64,000 nucleotides of DNA from Pascua guehoae (Eukaryota > Basidiomycota > Tremellomycetes > Trichosporonales > Trichosporonaceae): assembly GCA_001600415.1 (NCBI GenBank), contig BCJX01000017.1:1142-65141 (forward strand). The letters are read 5' to 3'. Shown here one piece after another: positions 1 to 15,668 of this stretch. A program made the position numbers and the translations under genes. Every line of letters starts with the position of its first letter. Position 1 is the stretch's first letter. Below the pieces are notes generated by a model. It searched no databases and had not been told where the DNA came from. It saw only the letters and a list, made by a program, of their open reading frames with translations.

Positions 1-875
1 GGGGGGGGGGGGGGGGGGGTTGCTGGTGTTGGGAGTTGGGTGTCGCGCTTGCCGAGCTCCAGTCGACAATGCCGGATGTGTCTGCTGCGTCGCGCAGAGT
101 CGCGCTGTTTGGGTAAACGTAAACGAAACGAAAGAAAGGTCGCGTGAGACACCGAGGGTGGTCGCGTGAACGGTTGAACGGTGGCAAAGTCGGTCGCGTG
201 GAGTTGCGAGCGCAGAGTGGACGCCGAAAGGCGAAAGCGAAAGGCCAAAGGGGACCCCGAGCGCGCCAAGACTTTACGCGCACGGGAAATGAATCTGTGG
301 CGCGGGCGCGGGCGCGGGCGAGAGAGATCGGCGCACAACAAGCTACAGAGCGAGTATCGCGACTAGTGCAGTGTCGTGTTGCGTGTTGCGTGTCGCAAAC
401 CCGCCTGTGGTGAGGATGCCTTGAACAGAGTGAAGAGGATGCGAATGCGAGTTGCAAAAAGGAAAAGTGGGGGCGAACAAAGGACGGGTAAAGGACGGGC
501 TTTTTGGATTGACCAAATAGACTTTTAGTGGTGCGCAATGTCCTCAAGGATGCACCGCCTCGGTGTGGGTTCAAACTCACTCGTGACGGCAAACCCTGGA
601 ATCATTCCACCCCACTTGTTCTGCGCATGTGGGCCAGATTCGTCTTGGCATCCGATCAAACCCAGGCGAATACGACAGTAATGACGTCGATGCGTCAACA
701 GAGGGCACGCTTTTGCTCGCACGAGCAAAGAGGATGCATAGAGTGGTATTGCTGGTCAAACATTTACTCTACTGTTACAACAATAAACACCCTGGACGCC
801 AGACATCCGCAGCCGAGATAACGAGACGGTGGCGTCCCACCGTTTCACCCAGTCGACTCTACAACACTCTACCCT
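1..875. other. non-coding flank, no gene seen
   Basis: The window opens in a run of about 19 G, probably an assembly edge or homopolymer. Short open frames here have no recognisable composition or splice context, and I see no gene. A T-loop-like stretch near 568 lacks a matching acceptor stem. Confidence 0.5.
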
Positions 876-3593
876 CTATCCGTCAAACGCAGTCTCGTCC
901 AGCTCGATGCCAAACTCGTCGCGCGCCAGCGACTCGATCGACTTTTGCAGGCGGTCCTCCCACCCGAGCGACTTGCCGCCGCTCCACCCTGCGTGTCAGC
1001 ATGGTACCAACCAAGGCTATCTCCAGATGCGCCACAGGGGGGCTGCTGTTTGGTGGGAACAGAAATGTGTTAATGTGGGCAGGCGTCTGCGACGCGAGCT
1101 GTGACAGGATCGTCGCGTGTCACCGACGACAACGCCTCGGCAGTCACCGACTGTTGGACTTCTGACCGAGTCACCCACTTCCCACCTGCCCGGCTGGAAT
1201 GACCACTACCTGTACCAACACAACCCACCTCCCACCTGGCCGGCCAAATGACCCTACCTGCACCACCACATCTCTGTACTCACGCTGCTGCACCGTGGTC
1301 CACCAGAACGCGAGGTCTATCATCCACAGCGTGAAGCGGAAGACAACCATCTGGAAGCGGTCATGCAGCCACGTGCTGAGACCGACGGTCTGGAGCGCTC
1401 GCGAGCCGGTCAGCGAGTTGGCGTACCCCTTGGCCGCCCACTCGGCCGTGATGCTGATGCGCGACGACGGGGAGCCGAGTGTCTGCAAAGTAGTGTCAGC
1501 CAGTGTAAGCGTGCTTTGGCACCACGGTGAGCGAGTTTAGCAGAGGCGCACGACACACGGCCAGATGTGCTGTACAGTCCGGGGGCCCAACAAAGACGGA
1601 TACCACGACGCACCTGGTTATTGGCCTGCATCATGCGTTGGCAGCGGGACAGAAAGACGAGTTCCTAGTTGTCAGCATGGGCTCAGAACGCGCTGTGAGC
1701 AGGCCCAAAGTCAAGGCCACAGCACGTCATACTCACTTTCGGGATTTCGCTCTCAAGAATCGCCCGGAGCTGCTTCTTAGCCTCGACCTGGAGTTCGTAC
1801 AGTGTCTTCTTTGGTGGCGGAGGGCCGACTGTCTTCTTGATTTGCGCTGGGCGCAGGAGAATGGCAGAAGCAAAGAGGTTGGCGTCGAGCGCGATACCCC
1901 ACTTGCGCGCAACCTCCTCGACCTTGGGAACGTCGAGGACAAATAGCGAGCGCCAGAGCGTTGCGTACTCTTCCCGGAACGATTGGCGGAGGGTGATGTA
2001 TAATCCATGGTCCAAGACAAGCTTTGGTTAGCCAAATAATACTGCTTGCGAACTGCAGCAAGTCGGGAGCCGCCACACTCACCAACTGCGGTTTGCCAGG
2101 CTTTCTAGGATGCGGCCGGACGAGAATGTTTCCAGGGTGGGGATCACAGTGAACAAATCCCCACGAAAAGGTCATTGCTCCGTTCAGAGCGATGGCAAGG
2201 TCCATCACGTCGCGAGTCTTGAGTCCCCAGGCCTCAATTTGCTCCTTGTCTGTCAACCTGGGCCATGTCAGCTTGGTATCCTCGTTTGTGAGCTGGAGAT
2301 GGCGCAGGCCAAACTCAAAGCATAGCTGGAGCTGGAGCCAAACTCAAAGCATCGTGAACGCGGCCAAGTACTCACCGACACCCGTCGACCCATTCCATCA
2401 CCAGGATACGGTCACTCTCGGGATATCCCTCTTCCTTGCCATATACGCGCGGGACGTAAATGTCGTCACGAAGCTCCGGCGTCTGCGCCAGCAAGGCGGC
2501 ACACTTGCGGGCGTTCGCACCCTCGTGCAGGAAGGCCGTCTCCATTCGCATCTGCGACGAGATATATTCGGCACTGATGTCAGTCAACGGGCGGCGTCGC
2601 AACGTACATGGAGTGGACTGTAGTGTCAGCTAGCTTCCACATCTCTAAGCTTCCCAATTACCAGGAAGATCAAACGCCTTCTCCGCCAGCCACATCAGAC
2701 TCCTGTCGGGTCAGCCACAAACAGGTGTTGTACACCCACTGATAACTCAAAAGGTCCCAGTACATCTGCTTGGCAATGGCCGGCTTCTGTACCTTGACAG
2801 CGACGACTGTGTCTGGGTTACCCATTTCCGGCTTGAGTGTTGCTTTGTGCACCTGGGCAATGGACGCAGAGGCGAGGGCCTCCGGAGAAAATGTTTCAAA
2901 GACATCCATGGGGTCGATGCCGAGGTCGGCTTTGAAGACGGACGCGACCTCTTCATATGGCACCGACGGCGCTCTGTCAAAGACATGCGAAAAGGCCTTG
3001 CGGTATGGTATTGGGAGGACTCCAGCCTGCAGTCCTGATGGATTAGGAGGCGCTCCCTCTCTTGGGGCCACAGTCACGGCCTCGAGGAAGGAGGCGATAC
3101 TCACCCAGCGCTTGTCCGAGTTTGAGATACAGTCCCTGGTTGATGTCAATGACCGAGCGCAGGCGGTTGGCCACACGCTCATGCAATGATTCGATCTGGT
3201 CTGCCTTCTGAGGAGAGAAGTTGATCTTGTCTGGAGGGTGAGCACTGGCAGTTGCCTTTACACCCACAATCCAATGTACAGATCATCCTGCCGTCAGTGT
3301 CAACACTATAGTGCCCATGGGTCGACTCACCCAGTATACAGCGTCCGCAGACTCCGCACCAGCGCACTCGCATTCAACTCCCTGTCTGCAAGGTACACCG
3401 TACCGCCGACGAAACTGAGGACAACCGCCCGCCGGCCCCACTTTGCCGCCCGCGACCGAGGTTCTTTGGCCCTCCGCCCAGCCGCCCCTGGCCGTGGGGC
3501 TGTTGGAGGAACTCGTGCGAGCAGTGTTCGCGAGACATGCAGTCTCCTGACTGCTGCGAGTCGATGTGTGGTGGGAATTACTCGAGGCCGCAT
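876..3593 (-). CDS. MCP2: UbiB/ADCK1-type atypical kinase (Mcp2/Cqd2-like), mitochondrial
   Basis: Protein of the UbiB (ABC1/ADCK) atypical kinase family, closest in pattern to animal ADCK1 and yeast Mcp2/Cqd2. These sit in the mitochondrial inner membrane and affect lipid and coenzyme Q homeostasis. Start ATG at 3593 gives an Arg-rich presequence, then a membrane segment (VVLSFVGGTVYLADREL). Then come the family hallmarks: KLGQALG (KxGQ motif), ASASIAQVHKA (Ala-rich loop), VAVKVQ, ETAFLHEGANA, HCDPHPGN and DHG in place of DFG. About ten exons; one appears to be only about 10 bases long (VHSI junction near 2610-2620). The last exon ends GWEDRLQKSIESLARDEFGI...FDG with the stop at 876-878. An in-frame upstream ATG at 3707 is possible but would put extra residues ahead of the presequence. 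Divergent from PRP40, about 500 bases away. Confidence 0.88.
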
Positions 3594-4089
3594 GGTGGTG
3601 GGAGGTGAGCGAAAAGTCGAGAGGTCGAAGAGAGGTTTGTGTTTTAATAAGAGACCGAGATGCCGAAGCGGCAATGACGCAAACGCGATCGGCAAAGTCC
3701 CGGCCACTCATCGCTCTTGTCCGCGGTGCCGTGCCTTGGGTTTGCATCTTCTTGTTTTGCTGGTTCTTTTTTTGGAGGCTGCTCAGCATGCAACCGTGGA
3801 CTGGAATGTTGGTACCATTGGCAGTGAGTCTCCTCTGTGGGTATCTAGCTAGAGTTTACACAGTTGCAAGCATGCAACACGGCCAAAAGGACTGGTCTTG
3901 TCAACAACCCATCGTAAAGGCGGAAGCAAAATGTCACGCTTTTGGGACGGAGTTTGCCGTGTTTTCCGTCACTGCCCTTGCTTTGCTACTTCGAAAATGA
4001 CAACTGGCAGTCATCCAAAAACGACTTCTTCCTCCAACTTTGCCCATCTCGTCTTGCCATCCATCCCCCCATCTTGACTCTGATCCACA

Positions 4090-6647
4090 ATGTCGGCATC
4101 GCCTGCCCCAGAGGCACAGTCGCAATGGGTGGGTGTTGTCTTCTCGTTTACGCTAACCCGCGCAGAAAGAGTACAAGAACAAGGAGGGCCGCATCTACTG
4201 GTCGCACGCGGTGACCAAACAGTCGGTGTGGGAGAAGCCCGATGAGCTCAAGGTGAGTATCCTGCCCTATGGCGGATGGAAGATTTGGGGATAGAACTTC
4301 TGCTGACACTTCAGACTCCCTTCGAGGTTGGCTTCGCTTCAAGGTTCGCACGCATGCTGAGCTAACATCCAGCGCGCGATGATCAAGACGTCGTGGAAGC
4401 AGTACACGTCCCAAGGCAAGCCATACTATGTCAACTCGGTGACCAAGGAGACTGTCGTGGGTAAAATGGGACAGGCGTAGAACTGACGACAGTGGAAACT
4501 TCCTCCCGACCTCGTCGAGCTGAAGAAGAAGGTTGAGGAGGAGGAGGCCAAGCGGCAGGAACGCGAGCGCCGCAAGGCGCTGGGACAGGCGTCGTGAGTG
4601 CGGCGCGGTAGGCGCATCTGCATCCTTGACATGTTGCTGACAGCAGGCCAACACCTCCTCCCAAGTCGCGCTCTGCGACGCCCGACTCTGACAGCGACGA
4701 TGACAAGGGCATGGCGCTCACGCGCTACCGCTCGCCCACGAGCGCGACGCCGGCCCCCGTCGTCGAGACCATGACCATCCCGCCGGGAGGATTCACGACG
4801 GTCGAGAAGGCCGAGGAAGCCTTCTTCTTCCTCCTGAAGCGTGAGAGCATTGACGAGACGTGGACGTGGGACCAGGCGATGCGCAAGATTGTCCTGGACC
4901 CGTTGTACAAGGCGCTCGACACGCAGGCCCAGAAGCGCACCGCTTTTGAAAAGGTGGGCATTGCCAACCCGGGGGATGGCCGCGCGTGCTGACAATACCG
5001 CAGTTCCAGCGCAAGATTGTGGATGAGAAGAAGGCAGTGCGCGAGGCGCGCATTGCCGAGCTCCGGCCGCACCTGACGCGCCTGTTCAAGAACAGCGGCG
5101 TGATCAAGAGCTATTCTACGATGAAGACTGCGGACAAGGCGTTTGCTAGCGACAAGTACTGGCGTCGCGCCAAGGCGGACGAGCGCCGGCACATTCTGGA
5201 AGAGTACACGACCGAGCTGCGGAACCGCGAGGCCGCCGAGCGCCGTGACACAAAAGCGGCTAACATTAGCTCGCTCACGAGCCTCGTCAAGAAGCTCGAC
5301 ATTACGGTGACGACGCGCTGGCGTTCTGCGCGGGACATTATCCTGCACTCCGAGGCGTTCCGGGACGACCCCAAGTTGGCCAAGATGGACACGCTCGACA
5401 TGCTCAATGTGTACGACGAGTATACCCGTGAGTTGGAGCGCGAGTTTGAGGAGGAGTCACACCGCCTGCGCAAGGAGCACAAGCGCCGTGCCCGCAAGGC
5501 GCGCGACGGGTTCAAGGACCTGCTTCGTGAGCTCCGGGAGCGCGGCGACCTGACGCGCACGTCAAAGTGGAAGGAGACCCTGCCCAAGATCCGCAGCGAC
5601 GAGCGGTACACGGCACTGCTGGGCCTTCCCGGATCGTCGCCGCTCGATCTGTGGATGGACACGGTGGACGATCTCCAAGTCGAGGCCGAAGAGGTCGCCG
5701 CGCGCATCGAGGCGCGCCTGCCCCCAGTCAAGCTCGAGGACACGTTTGAGTCGTTCGACGCGGCGTGCGCAGCGACGATGCCCGAAGTGCCTGCCGCATC
5801 GCGCAAGGAGGCGTTTGATGTCATCCACACGCGTCTCGCACGCGCGAAGGCCGACGAGGAGCGCCGTGCCGAACGCCGTCGCCGCCACCAGATCGAAGAC
5901 CTCCGCGAGGCGCTCCGCCATGTCCGCGCGCTTGAAGCCGAGACGACGTACGACACGGCCCTGCCGCTCATCAAGGACCTGCCCGAGTTCAAGCCGCTCA
6001 CGGACGATGACCGCCGCGCGGCATTTGAAAAGTTTACGCGCCGGCTCCGCGAGCGTGCGCGCGAAGCCGAGAGCTCGGACGCCGGGAGGCGGCGTGAGCG
6101 GGAGCGCAGCGAGCGTGGCGACCGTGATCGTCACAGCGAGCGGGACAGGGACAGGGACGGCGACCGCCGCCGCGACCGCGGAGACCGGATGGACGTCGAT
6201 GACGATCGCGAACGCCGCCGAGACCTCTGGGACCGCGACCGCGGCGACCGCGACAGGGACCGTGATCGTGACCGCGATAGGGACAGGGACTATGGGCGGT
6301 ACAGCCGCGATCGCGACCGTGACCGTGATCGCGACAGGTATCGCAGCGACCGCGACCGTAGCGACCGTGACCGCGACTCTCGCAGGCGCGACTATGACCG
6401 CGACGACCGTGACCGTGACCGTGACCGCGACCGTGACCGCGAGCACCGCGACAAGGACCGCGAGAGGGAGCGCAGCGACCCCGACCGGGAGCGACCGTCG
6501 GCCTCGGCCGAGCCCGAGCGGCAGGACAAGCGGCGTGGCGAGCACGACGACCGCGAGGCAAAGCGCCGCCGTGTGTCGCCTGCGCCTGCGCCTGCGGCTG
6601 CAGCGGCTGGTGCCAAGAATGACGAGCGCGAAGAGGGGGAGATTTAG
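4090..6647 (+). CDS. PRP40: U1 snRNP-associated splicing factor Prp40 (WW and FF domains)
   Basis: Prp40 bridges the 5' splice site U1 snRNP to the branch-point proteins. The start ATG at 4090 begins MSASPAPEAQSQW. Two WW domains follow, spread over small exons: the first spans the exon 1/2 junction (KEGRIYWSHAVTKQSVWEKP), the second contains GKPYYVNSVTKETVWKLPPDL. A charged linker leads into tandem FF domains (first near KAEEAFFFLLKRESIDETWTWDQAMRKI, then from about 5,000 on to about 6,050). The C-terminus (about 6,060-6,540) is a long Arg-Asp/Arg-Glu dipeptide run, ending EEREEGEI. Introns are short; the exon from about 5,004 to the stop carries most of the FF region. The RD-rich tail is much longer than in yeast Prp40 but fits basidiomycete splicing factors. 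Confident assignment. Confidence 0.93.
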
Positions 6648-6940
6648 TGTGTGCGTGTGCCGTCACATGTGCGCATTGATACGGGCAAGATTCCTTGCAC
6701 GCGCAGAAGCGACGTAGCCACGAGACGTGATACCTGGGTGATCTATGTGGATGCATGACTATGAAATAACCTCGACAACTGCGTGACACGCGGCAACACG
6801 ACGCAGAACGCAGACAAGCGGAACTGCTTGTGGCGCATGCTACAGCCATCGTAGGTTGCTACGACTACACCGTCAAAGTCTCGTCTGTATGTCTACCGCG
6901 CACGTCGCGCTCTCTTCGCCTCCCCCCCGCTCGAAACCCT

Positions 6941-9938
<2,998 letters not shown>

Positions 9939-10359
9939 GGCGGTGCTACCGATGGAATGGGGGAGAGGAGATGTTGATGTTGGTCGTTGATGGTTTGTGG
10001 ATCTTGGGCGGCAAATTGAACTTCTGCGCAGGCAGGCCTAAATTTTGGTGGGGGTGGGATTCGGCGCATGGCCGGGTGCGTGCCTAACTGCAAGCCTTTC
10101 TGAAGGTGTTGTTGACATGCCGCCATGTGGTATGGAGGGGCGTTGATATGCTGGTAACCACCGTTGACGCATGCATGGGTGGCCATTGGTGGCTATTGTA
10201 GACAAGTTTGTGCTGCATGCTTCATGCCCTGGTCACATTCTACTCATACATCTCTACCCTATATTTGTATGCCAGTCCGCTACCAACCACGCCCCACGTC
10301 GACGCTTTTTAGTATGCCTGCCCGTTTTTGCCATTGATCGCTCCCTCCAGCAGACTCGA
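9939..10359. other. intergenic, PRP43 promoter and BIO2 3' flank
   Basis: About 420 bases holding the upstream region of PRP43 and the downstream flank of BIO2, both on the minus strand. No further gene or clear motif seen. Confidence 0.5.
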
Positions 10360-12109
10360 TCATGCAGTCGCCGCCGCCTCGGCCTTGTCAACGATACGCA
10401 CGCTGGGGATCTCGGTGCTCTCGGCATCCTCAAACGAGCGCATGCCGCGCAGGCCCCAGCGGTCGAGCATGGCCTTGTCCTGGTCCCAGCCCGTGCAGGG
10501 GGTGGTGAGCATGGTCTCGCCGGTGAAGATTGCGTTGGCGCCGGCCATGAATGCCTGTGGGTCAGCGGGTGTTTGCGTGCGCGGTCTGTGATCGCTGTAG
10601 TGAGGGTGTAGGCTGCACTCACCATGGCCTGCTCGGACTCGGAGAAGGTGTGGCGGCCGGCGGCGAGGCGGATGATCGTCTTGGGGAGGACGATGCGGGC
10701 CGTGGCGATGGTGCGGAGCACGGTGTGCACAGGGACAGGCTGTGGGTCAGTGGCTGTATCACTACGGGAACATGAAAAACAGTGAGAGAGGCAGAACACA
10801 TGTTCTGCCACTTTTTTTGCTTCCCCCACCCCTCAACTCCCACTCACGTCGTTCTTCTCGAGCGGGGTACCCTCGATGGGCACGAGCGTGTTGACGGGGA
10901 ACGACTCTGGGTGCTCGTCCATCTGCGAGACCTCCCAGATGAGGCCGACGCGGTCCTCGTCCTTTTCACCGAGGCCGAGGATGCCGCCCGAGCACACCGA
11001 GATACCCGCGTCGCGCACCGCGGCAATCGTGTCGAGACGCTCGTCGTACGAGCGCGTCGTAATCACCTCGGGGTAGAATTCGCGCGACGTGTCGAGATTG
11101 TGGTTGTACGCGCTCAGACCTGCCTCTTTGAGGCGGCGTGCCTGGTCGGGCGAGAGCATGCCGAGTGTCGTGCACACTGGGGTCAGTGTGTGGATCGGCA
11201 CGAGTCAGAAGGCATGGTGGCAGTGACAGCGAGAGTGGGAATGGGAATGGTAGCGCTCAACTCAAAAGTCGACAGTTGTCGTAGGGAGAGAACCACATTT
11301 TAAACACGATAGCTGGACACGGCCACAGACCCATGTCTGTACTCACCCTCCATGTCCATGGCGCGCACCTCGCGGACCATCTTGAGAATCTTTTCAAAGC
11401 CGCTCTTGCGTCCGGCGAGGTCACGCCACGCGGCGCCCATGCAGAAGCGGGTAGATCCGTTGGCCTTTGCCTTGCGCGCGGCCTCGATGACGGGCTCGAT
11501 GCTGACGAGGCGCGACGCCTTGGTCTCGGTGCTGTACCGCGACGACTGCGAGCAGTACTTGCAGTCCTCGGTGCATCCTCCGGCTGGGCGCGTCAGTCAT
11601 TGGTCCATGACATGGTAAAAGGTGTGGGGGGGGGTTTGGCGTTGTGTTGGTGGTGGTAGTGGTGGTGGGGATGGCGGGGAATGATGACCGTGTCGCCTCC
11701 ACCCCACCGCATATCAATCCCTATCTTTCTCTCCGACACACCCAATACTCCGACAGCAGCCCCAAAATGAATGCACCCCCACACACAACGGCACGCCGCA
11801 CGCACTCTTGATGTTCATGAGGGTGCACAGCTGGATCCTGCTCGGGTCGTGGTGCACGCGGTGGACCTGGGCGGCGCGGAAGATGGTGTCCATGAGCGGC
11901 CCGTCGAAAATGCGCTGCACCTCGTCGCGCGACCAGTCGTTGCGCACCTGGCCCTCTGAAGCGGCGCGCGGGGGCGCCGCCGCCGTCTGGGGCTCGACAG
12001 CGACAGCGTGCCCGCGGACTTGGTGGATGGGGCCGAGGGCGCGGGCGGGAGCGACGAGGGTGGGGCGCGCACGGGCGAGCGCGGTGAGCGAGCGGCGTGC
12101 AAGGGCCAT
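10360..12109 (-). CDS. BIO2: biotin synthase (radical SAM)
   Basis: Converts dethiobiotin to biotin, the last step of biotin synthesis, in mitochondria in fungi. The start ATG at 12109 begins [18 protein letters not shown], a typical Arg/Ala-rich mitochondrial presequence. The radical-SAM cluster motif CTEDCKYC (CxxxCxxC) opens exon 2, after IKTG formed across the junction. Family-typical segments follow: [80 protein letters not shown] and [13 protein letters not shown]. The stop is at 10360-10362. Four or five exons with introns of about 100-230 bases. This suggests the organism can make the final step of biotin itself; the earlier steps are not in this window. Confidence 0.94.
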
Positions 12110-13505
12110 GTTGGAAAGAGGGCTGGTGGAGAGAGGGGGGAGAGAGGGGGAGAAGTGAGTAGTGCGCAAAAGTGGAAGAGAAGCAGTGCCAAGAAGTTGA
12201 GTTTTGTCAAAGGAGGGAGGCTACAGTAGTGCTCGGAAGATCGGGTAAAGAGAGCAGGCTGTGGAGCGTAACAGTCGAGACTAGGACGAGTACGGTAGAC
12301 TAATAGACTGATGGCTGCTGGCTGTTGGCTGGCTGTATGCCTGAGCTGCCTGCCTGCCTGCCTGGCCTGCCTGGCCTGCCTGGCCTGCCTGGCCTGCCTG
12401 GCCTGGCCTGGCTTGTGGCGGAGACGGAGACGGAGACGGCATATTGCGCCATTCAGTTGTCCAGGTTAGTCCAGGAGTGCCCAGGATCACCCCCAGGAGT
12501 GCCCAGGAGCAGCTGTGCAGCATAGTGCCCAGGTACAGACAAGTGCCACGCATAAGACAGATCTGGGCGCTGAGGAAGCACCGGGGGGGAGCGGGCATCT
12601 GGCGCCTGGCTCGCGTTTTGGTTCTTGGGGGGCCGGTTTGAGGTGGGGGTGGGGGGAGATCTTGGGGATCGGGGAAGGGCAAGGGGGGACCTTCTTTCGG
12701 AGTGCTATCAATCTGCCACCGCTCGCTGCCTCGTGGCCAGATAGCCAGCGTAGTATACTGTACCCTCCCGCGCCCCCCGAGGTATGTGGCCCTAGATTGA
12801 AATGGCCCACACAGTGACCTCCACATGCCGGGGCATTTGCAGGGTATTCACCTTACCGGCGGCTGCGTTGCCAGTGCCAGTTTGCTGCGGGTGGCAGGCA
12901 TGGGGCAAGTGAGCCAAATGGGGTGCATTTGGGTGACGTGTTGACGAAAATAAAAGTGGACAAGGGGAGCGAATCACAAGCCTTCGGATAGGAAGAATAC
13001 AAAGCATCGACCTTTTTTGCCCCTAGGCCCGGATCACGTTGCATCTCGGCGCAGAGCCATTGGCCCGTCTGGCGGCTCGCCGTAAGCGCCAAACGGAGCA
13101 CCGCTAGTTCTCGAGCTCTGGCGCACCCGCACGGTACAGACGTACGTAGGTACGTAGGTACGAGGTTGTCACAGGACCCGCGGAACGCACAACAGCCAAA
13201 CTGGCCGGGCCGGTCTGCATTGACCCGCGCCGCGCTACTTGGATGCGCTGGGTGATCGGGTGTTCTGGCACCTCGTCGTCGAGTTAAATACAAGCCCATT
13301 CAGCCTACCACAACCTACGGGTAGGCTGTGCCGAGTTCCGAGCAGAGGGATACATGCTCACCACCGGAAAACTGGCACGGAAACCGGGACATGCCGTGGT
13401 CGCGTGGTCCTTGAACGCAAGCTAGTCGCGTCGCGGGCACGGAGAGCCGACAACATGGCGCAAGACAAGGACGAAACGAAACGAAACGCAAGGATGGGTG
13501 CAGTA

Positions 13506-13548
<43 letters not shown>

Positions 13549-14182
13549 AAACCGCTACTGCCACGCGCGTGCCACAGATCCAGTTCATTGTGGGCACCAC
13601 CTCATGCCCACGGCGGAGGCCCACCTGTCGTCACCGCCCATGCGCCCACCTACCATGGCCATCTACATCTGCTCACCGAGGCACGCAGCTCGGGACATGT
13701 GGAGCTGGAACCTGCCGAACTCGGCATCGCCCCTGATCGACTTGAGAGGCACCACCGCCAGTCGACAAGCGTCATACTTACTTATGGGCGAGCGGGGCGG
13801 GCGAGATGGACATGCCCGATAATCGTGTGACTCTACCAACTGCGGCCTCGAGTCGAGCCCACTAACTGGAGTTGTAGAACGGGTTGCGGCTTTGTCATCG
13901 TGCTCTGTACTGACTCGAGCTGTGCTCGCGATTAACGACCCAACGCCCGCTTGCATCTAACGTGACTGTTGGCAGTGCAGCTCCACGAGTAGAGTGATTT
14001 CATACGCGCGATCGCTTGCCCAGGCAACCTGCAGCCTATTTCCGACCGCCAAGAGGGATGACCTATACCCGACGCTACGCAGAATCGACAGTACGAACCC
14101 CGACTGTCAACGCAGAATAGCCCGACGCTACACAAAATCGACGTTACGAACCCCCGACAGTCACAGAATAGCGCACAAGGCA
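12110..14182. other. 2 kb intergenic with simple repeats
   Basis: Non-coding between divergent BIO2 and the MFS gene. Holds a (CCTGGCCTG)n-like array at 12341-12412, a run of about 35 A near 13508-13543, and a short ACGTACGTAGGTACG repeat near 13140. Open frames in it are driven by the repeats. It should contain the BIO2 and MFS promoters; no specific motif was recognised. Confidence 0.55.
12341..12412. repeat. tandem CCTGGCCTG-type minisatellite
   Basis: Repeated CCTGGCCTGC units, about eight imperfect copies, in the BIO2-MFS intergenic region. Antisense translation gives a GQA repeat that is not a gene. Confidence 0.8.
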
Positions 14183-15527
14183 ATGACAAACTCCCCGCCA
14201 CGGCTCGACCACGCCCCCGCCCGCTCGTACTCGGACATGTCCACCGTGATACCCACCCCGACGGTGACGCCCAGTCCGAGCCGGCGAGACGTGCGGGACG
14301 CCGACCGAGACACGGACGGGGACAAGCACGATCAAGACGAAGACGAAGCGCTCGACGAAAAGCACCAGCACCCAGACCCCAACGGCGTCTTCCAACCCCA
14401 ACCCGCCAGTCCAAGCCACACAACACTCGCCGACACACTATCCCCGACCCACGCCGCCGACCTGATCACCCTCGAGGCCGCGCTGCGCTCCCACGCGCGC
14501 GCGGGCGTGCCGGCCCACGGCGAAGAGGGTGTGGTGGAGAAACGCGCCGTGGTGGACCTCGGCGACGGGCCCGAGGAGGTGGTTCTTGTCGATTGGTTGC
14601 CGGGTGATCCGGAGGTGAGTCTCAGTCTCCCTGGGCTCGCAGCGCCAAACAAGTCTACAGTGGCCGTCGGAAAGGCAGCGACTGCCTCCAGGGTGGCGTG
14701 CATGCTTGACCCAAAGCCCCGATCTCTGCCTTGCGACATGGTACAAGTCGGTTGGGCGGCGCAACGCAGTGGGGGGTCGCAATCTTTGTGACGGCCCCGG
14801 AATCGCGCGGGACGCACGGGCCGGACGTGCGGATCGAACTGGGTTGGGCGGGTAAGACTGAAGATGGACGAGTGGCAGGGGCACAGACGTGTTACGGCTT
14901 GCGAGCTGGCCAAGTCGGGTACAGTGGGGTACAAGTGGGGTATGAGCGGGGTACGAGTGGGGTACTGGGACCGAGCGGGAAAGAGTGGGCGCGAGTTGGG
15001 CACGATAAGTCGGGATGGGCGGGTTACAAGCCGGATGGCATGGCGCGGGCCAACGGTCGTGTGCTGGGCGGTACGTGTCAAGCCCAGCTTTAGAGACGAC
15101 CAGGCGAAGAGGTCCAGTGTACCTAGCGGGTCGTGGCAGGACGCTCAACGTAGCAGTGGAATGGACACGTTGGGCAGCTCTAAAGGGAAGTCGTGTGGTG
15201 AACAAGAGCTGCGGTTCTCGAGCCCGAGAACGGAGGTGCCGCGACCCCCGCAGGCGGCAGTCGTCTGGCTGTCCTCTCTGTCCCCTCTGTCCCTCTGTCC
15301 CTCTGTCCACTCCGTCTCCTCTGTCCCTGCTATCTTCTCTGTCCCTCTCTCCCGTTGTCCCCCTGTCCTCCTGTCCACTCCGTCCCCTCTGTCTTCTCTG
15401 CCCTGTCCGTCCCCTCTATCTTCCCTGTCCCGTTGTCCCCCCTCCTTACCCCTCCGCCCCCCGCTGTCCTGTGTCCTGCTATTCCCCTCCCAGTCCCCCC
15501 GCCCCGCTCCCCCAACACCCTCTCCGC

Positions 15528-15615
<88 letters not shown>

Positions 15616-15632
15616 ACCAACTGGGGTAAAGA

Positions 15633-15668
<36 letters not shown>

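Noticed and set aside
520..620. Possible tRNA around GGGTTCAAACTCAC
   Set aside because: The T-stem does not pair well and no acceptor or anticodon arm can be formed on either strand.
3566..4000. Plus-strand frame with hydrophobic stretch (WVCIFLFCWFFFWRLL) between two divergent genes
   Set aside because: It overlaps the start and presequence of the UbiB-kinase gene, has no intron context and sits in a promoter region; the hydrophobic look comes from a T-rich stretch.
5562..6545. 327-codon minus-strand frame opposite PRP40
   Set aside because: Antisense shadow of the Arg-Asp repeat (VAVTVTV pattern); the plus strand carries the conserved protein.
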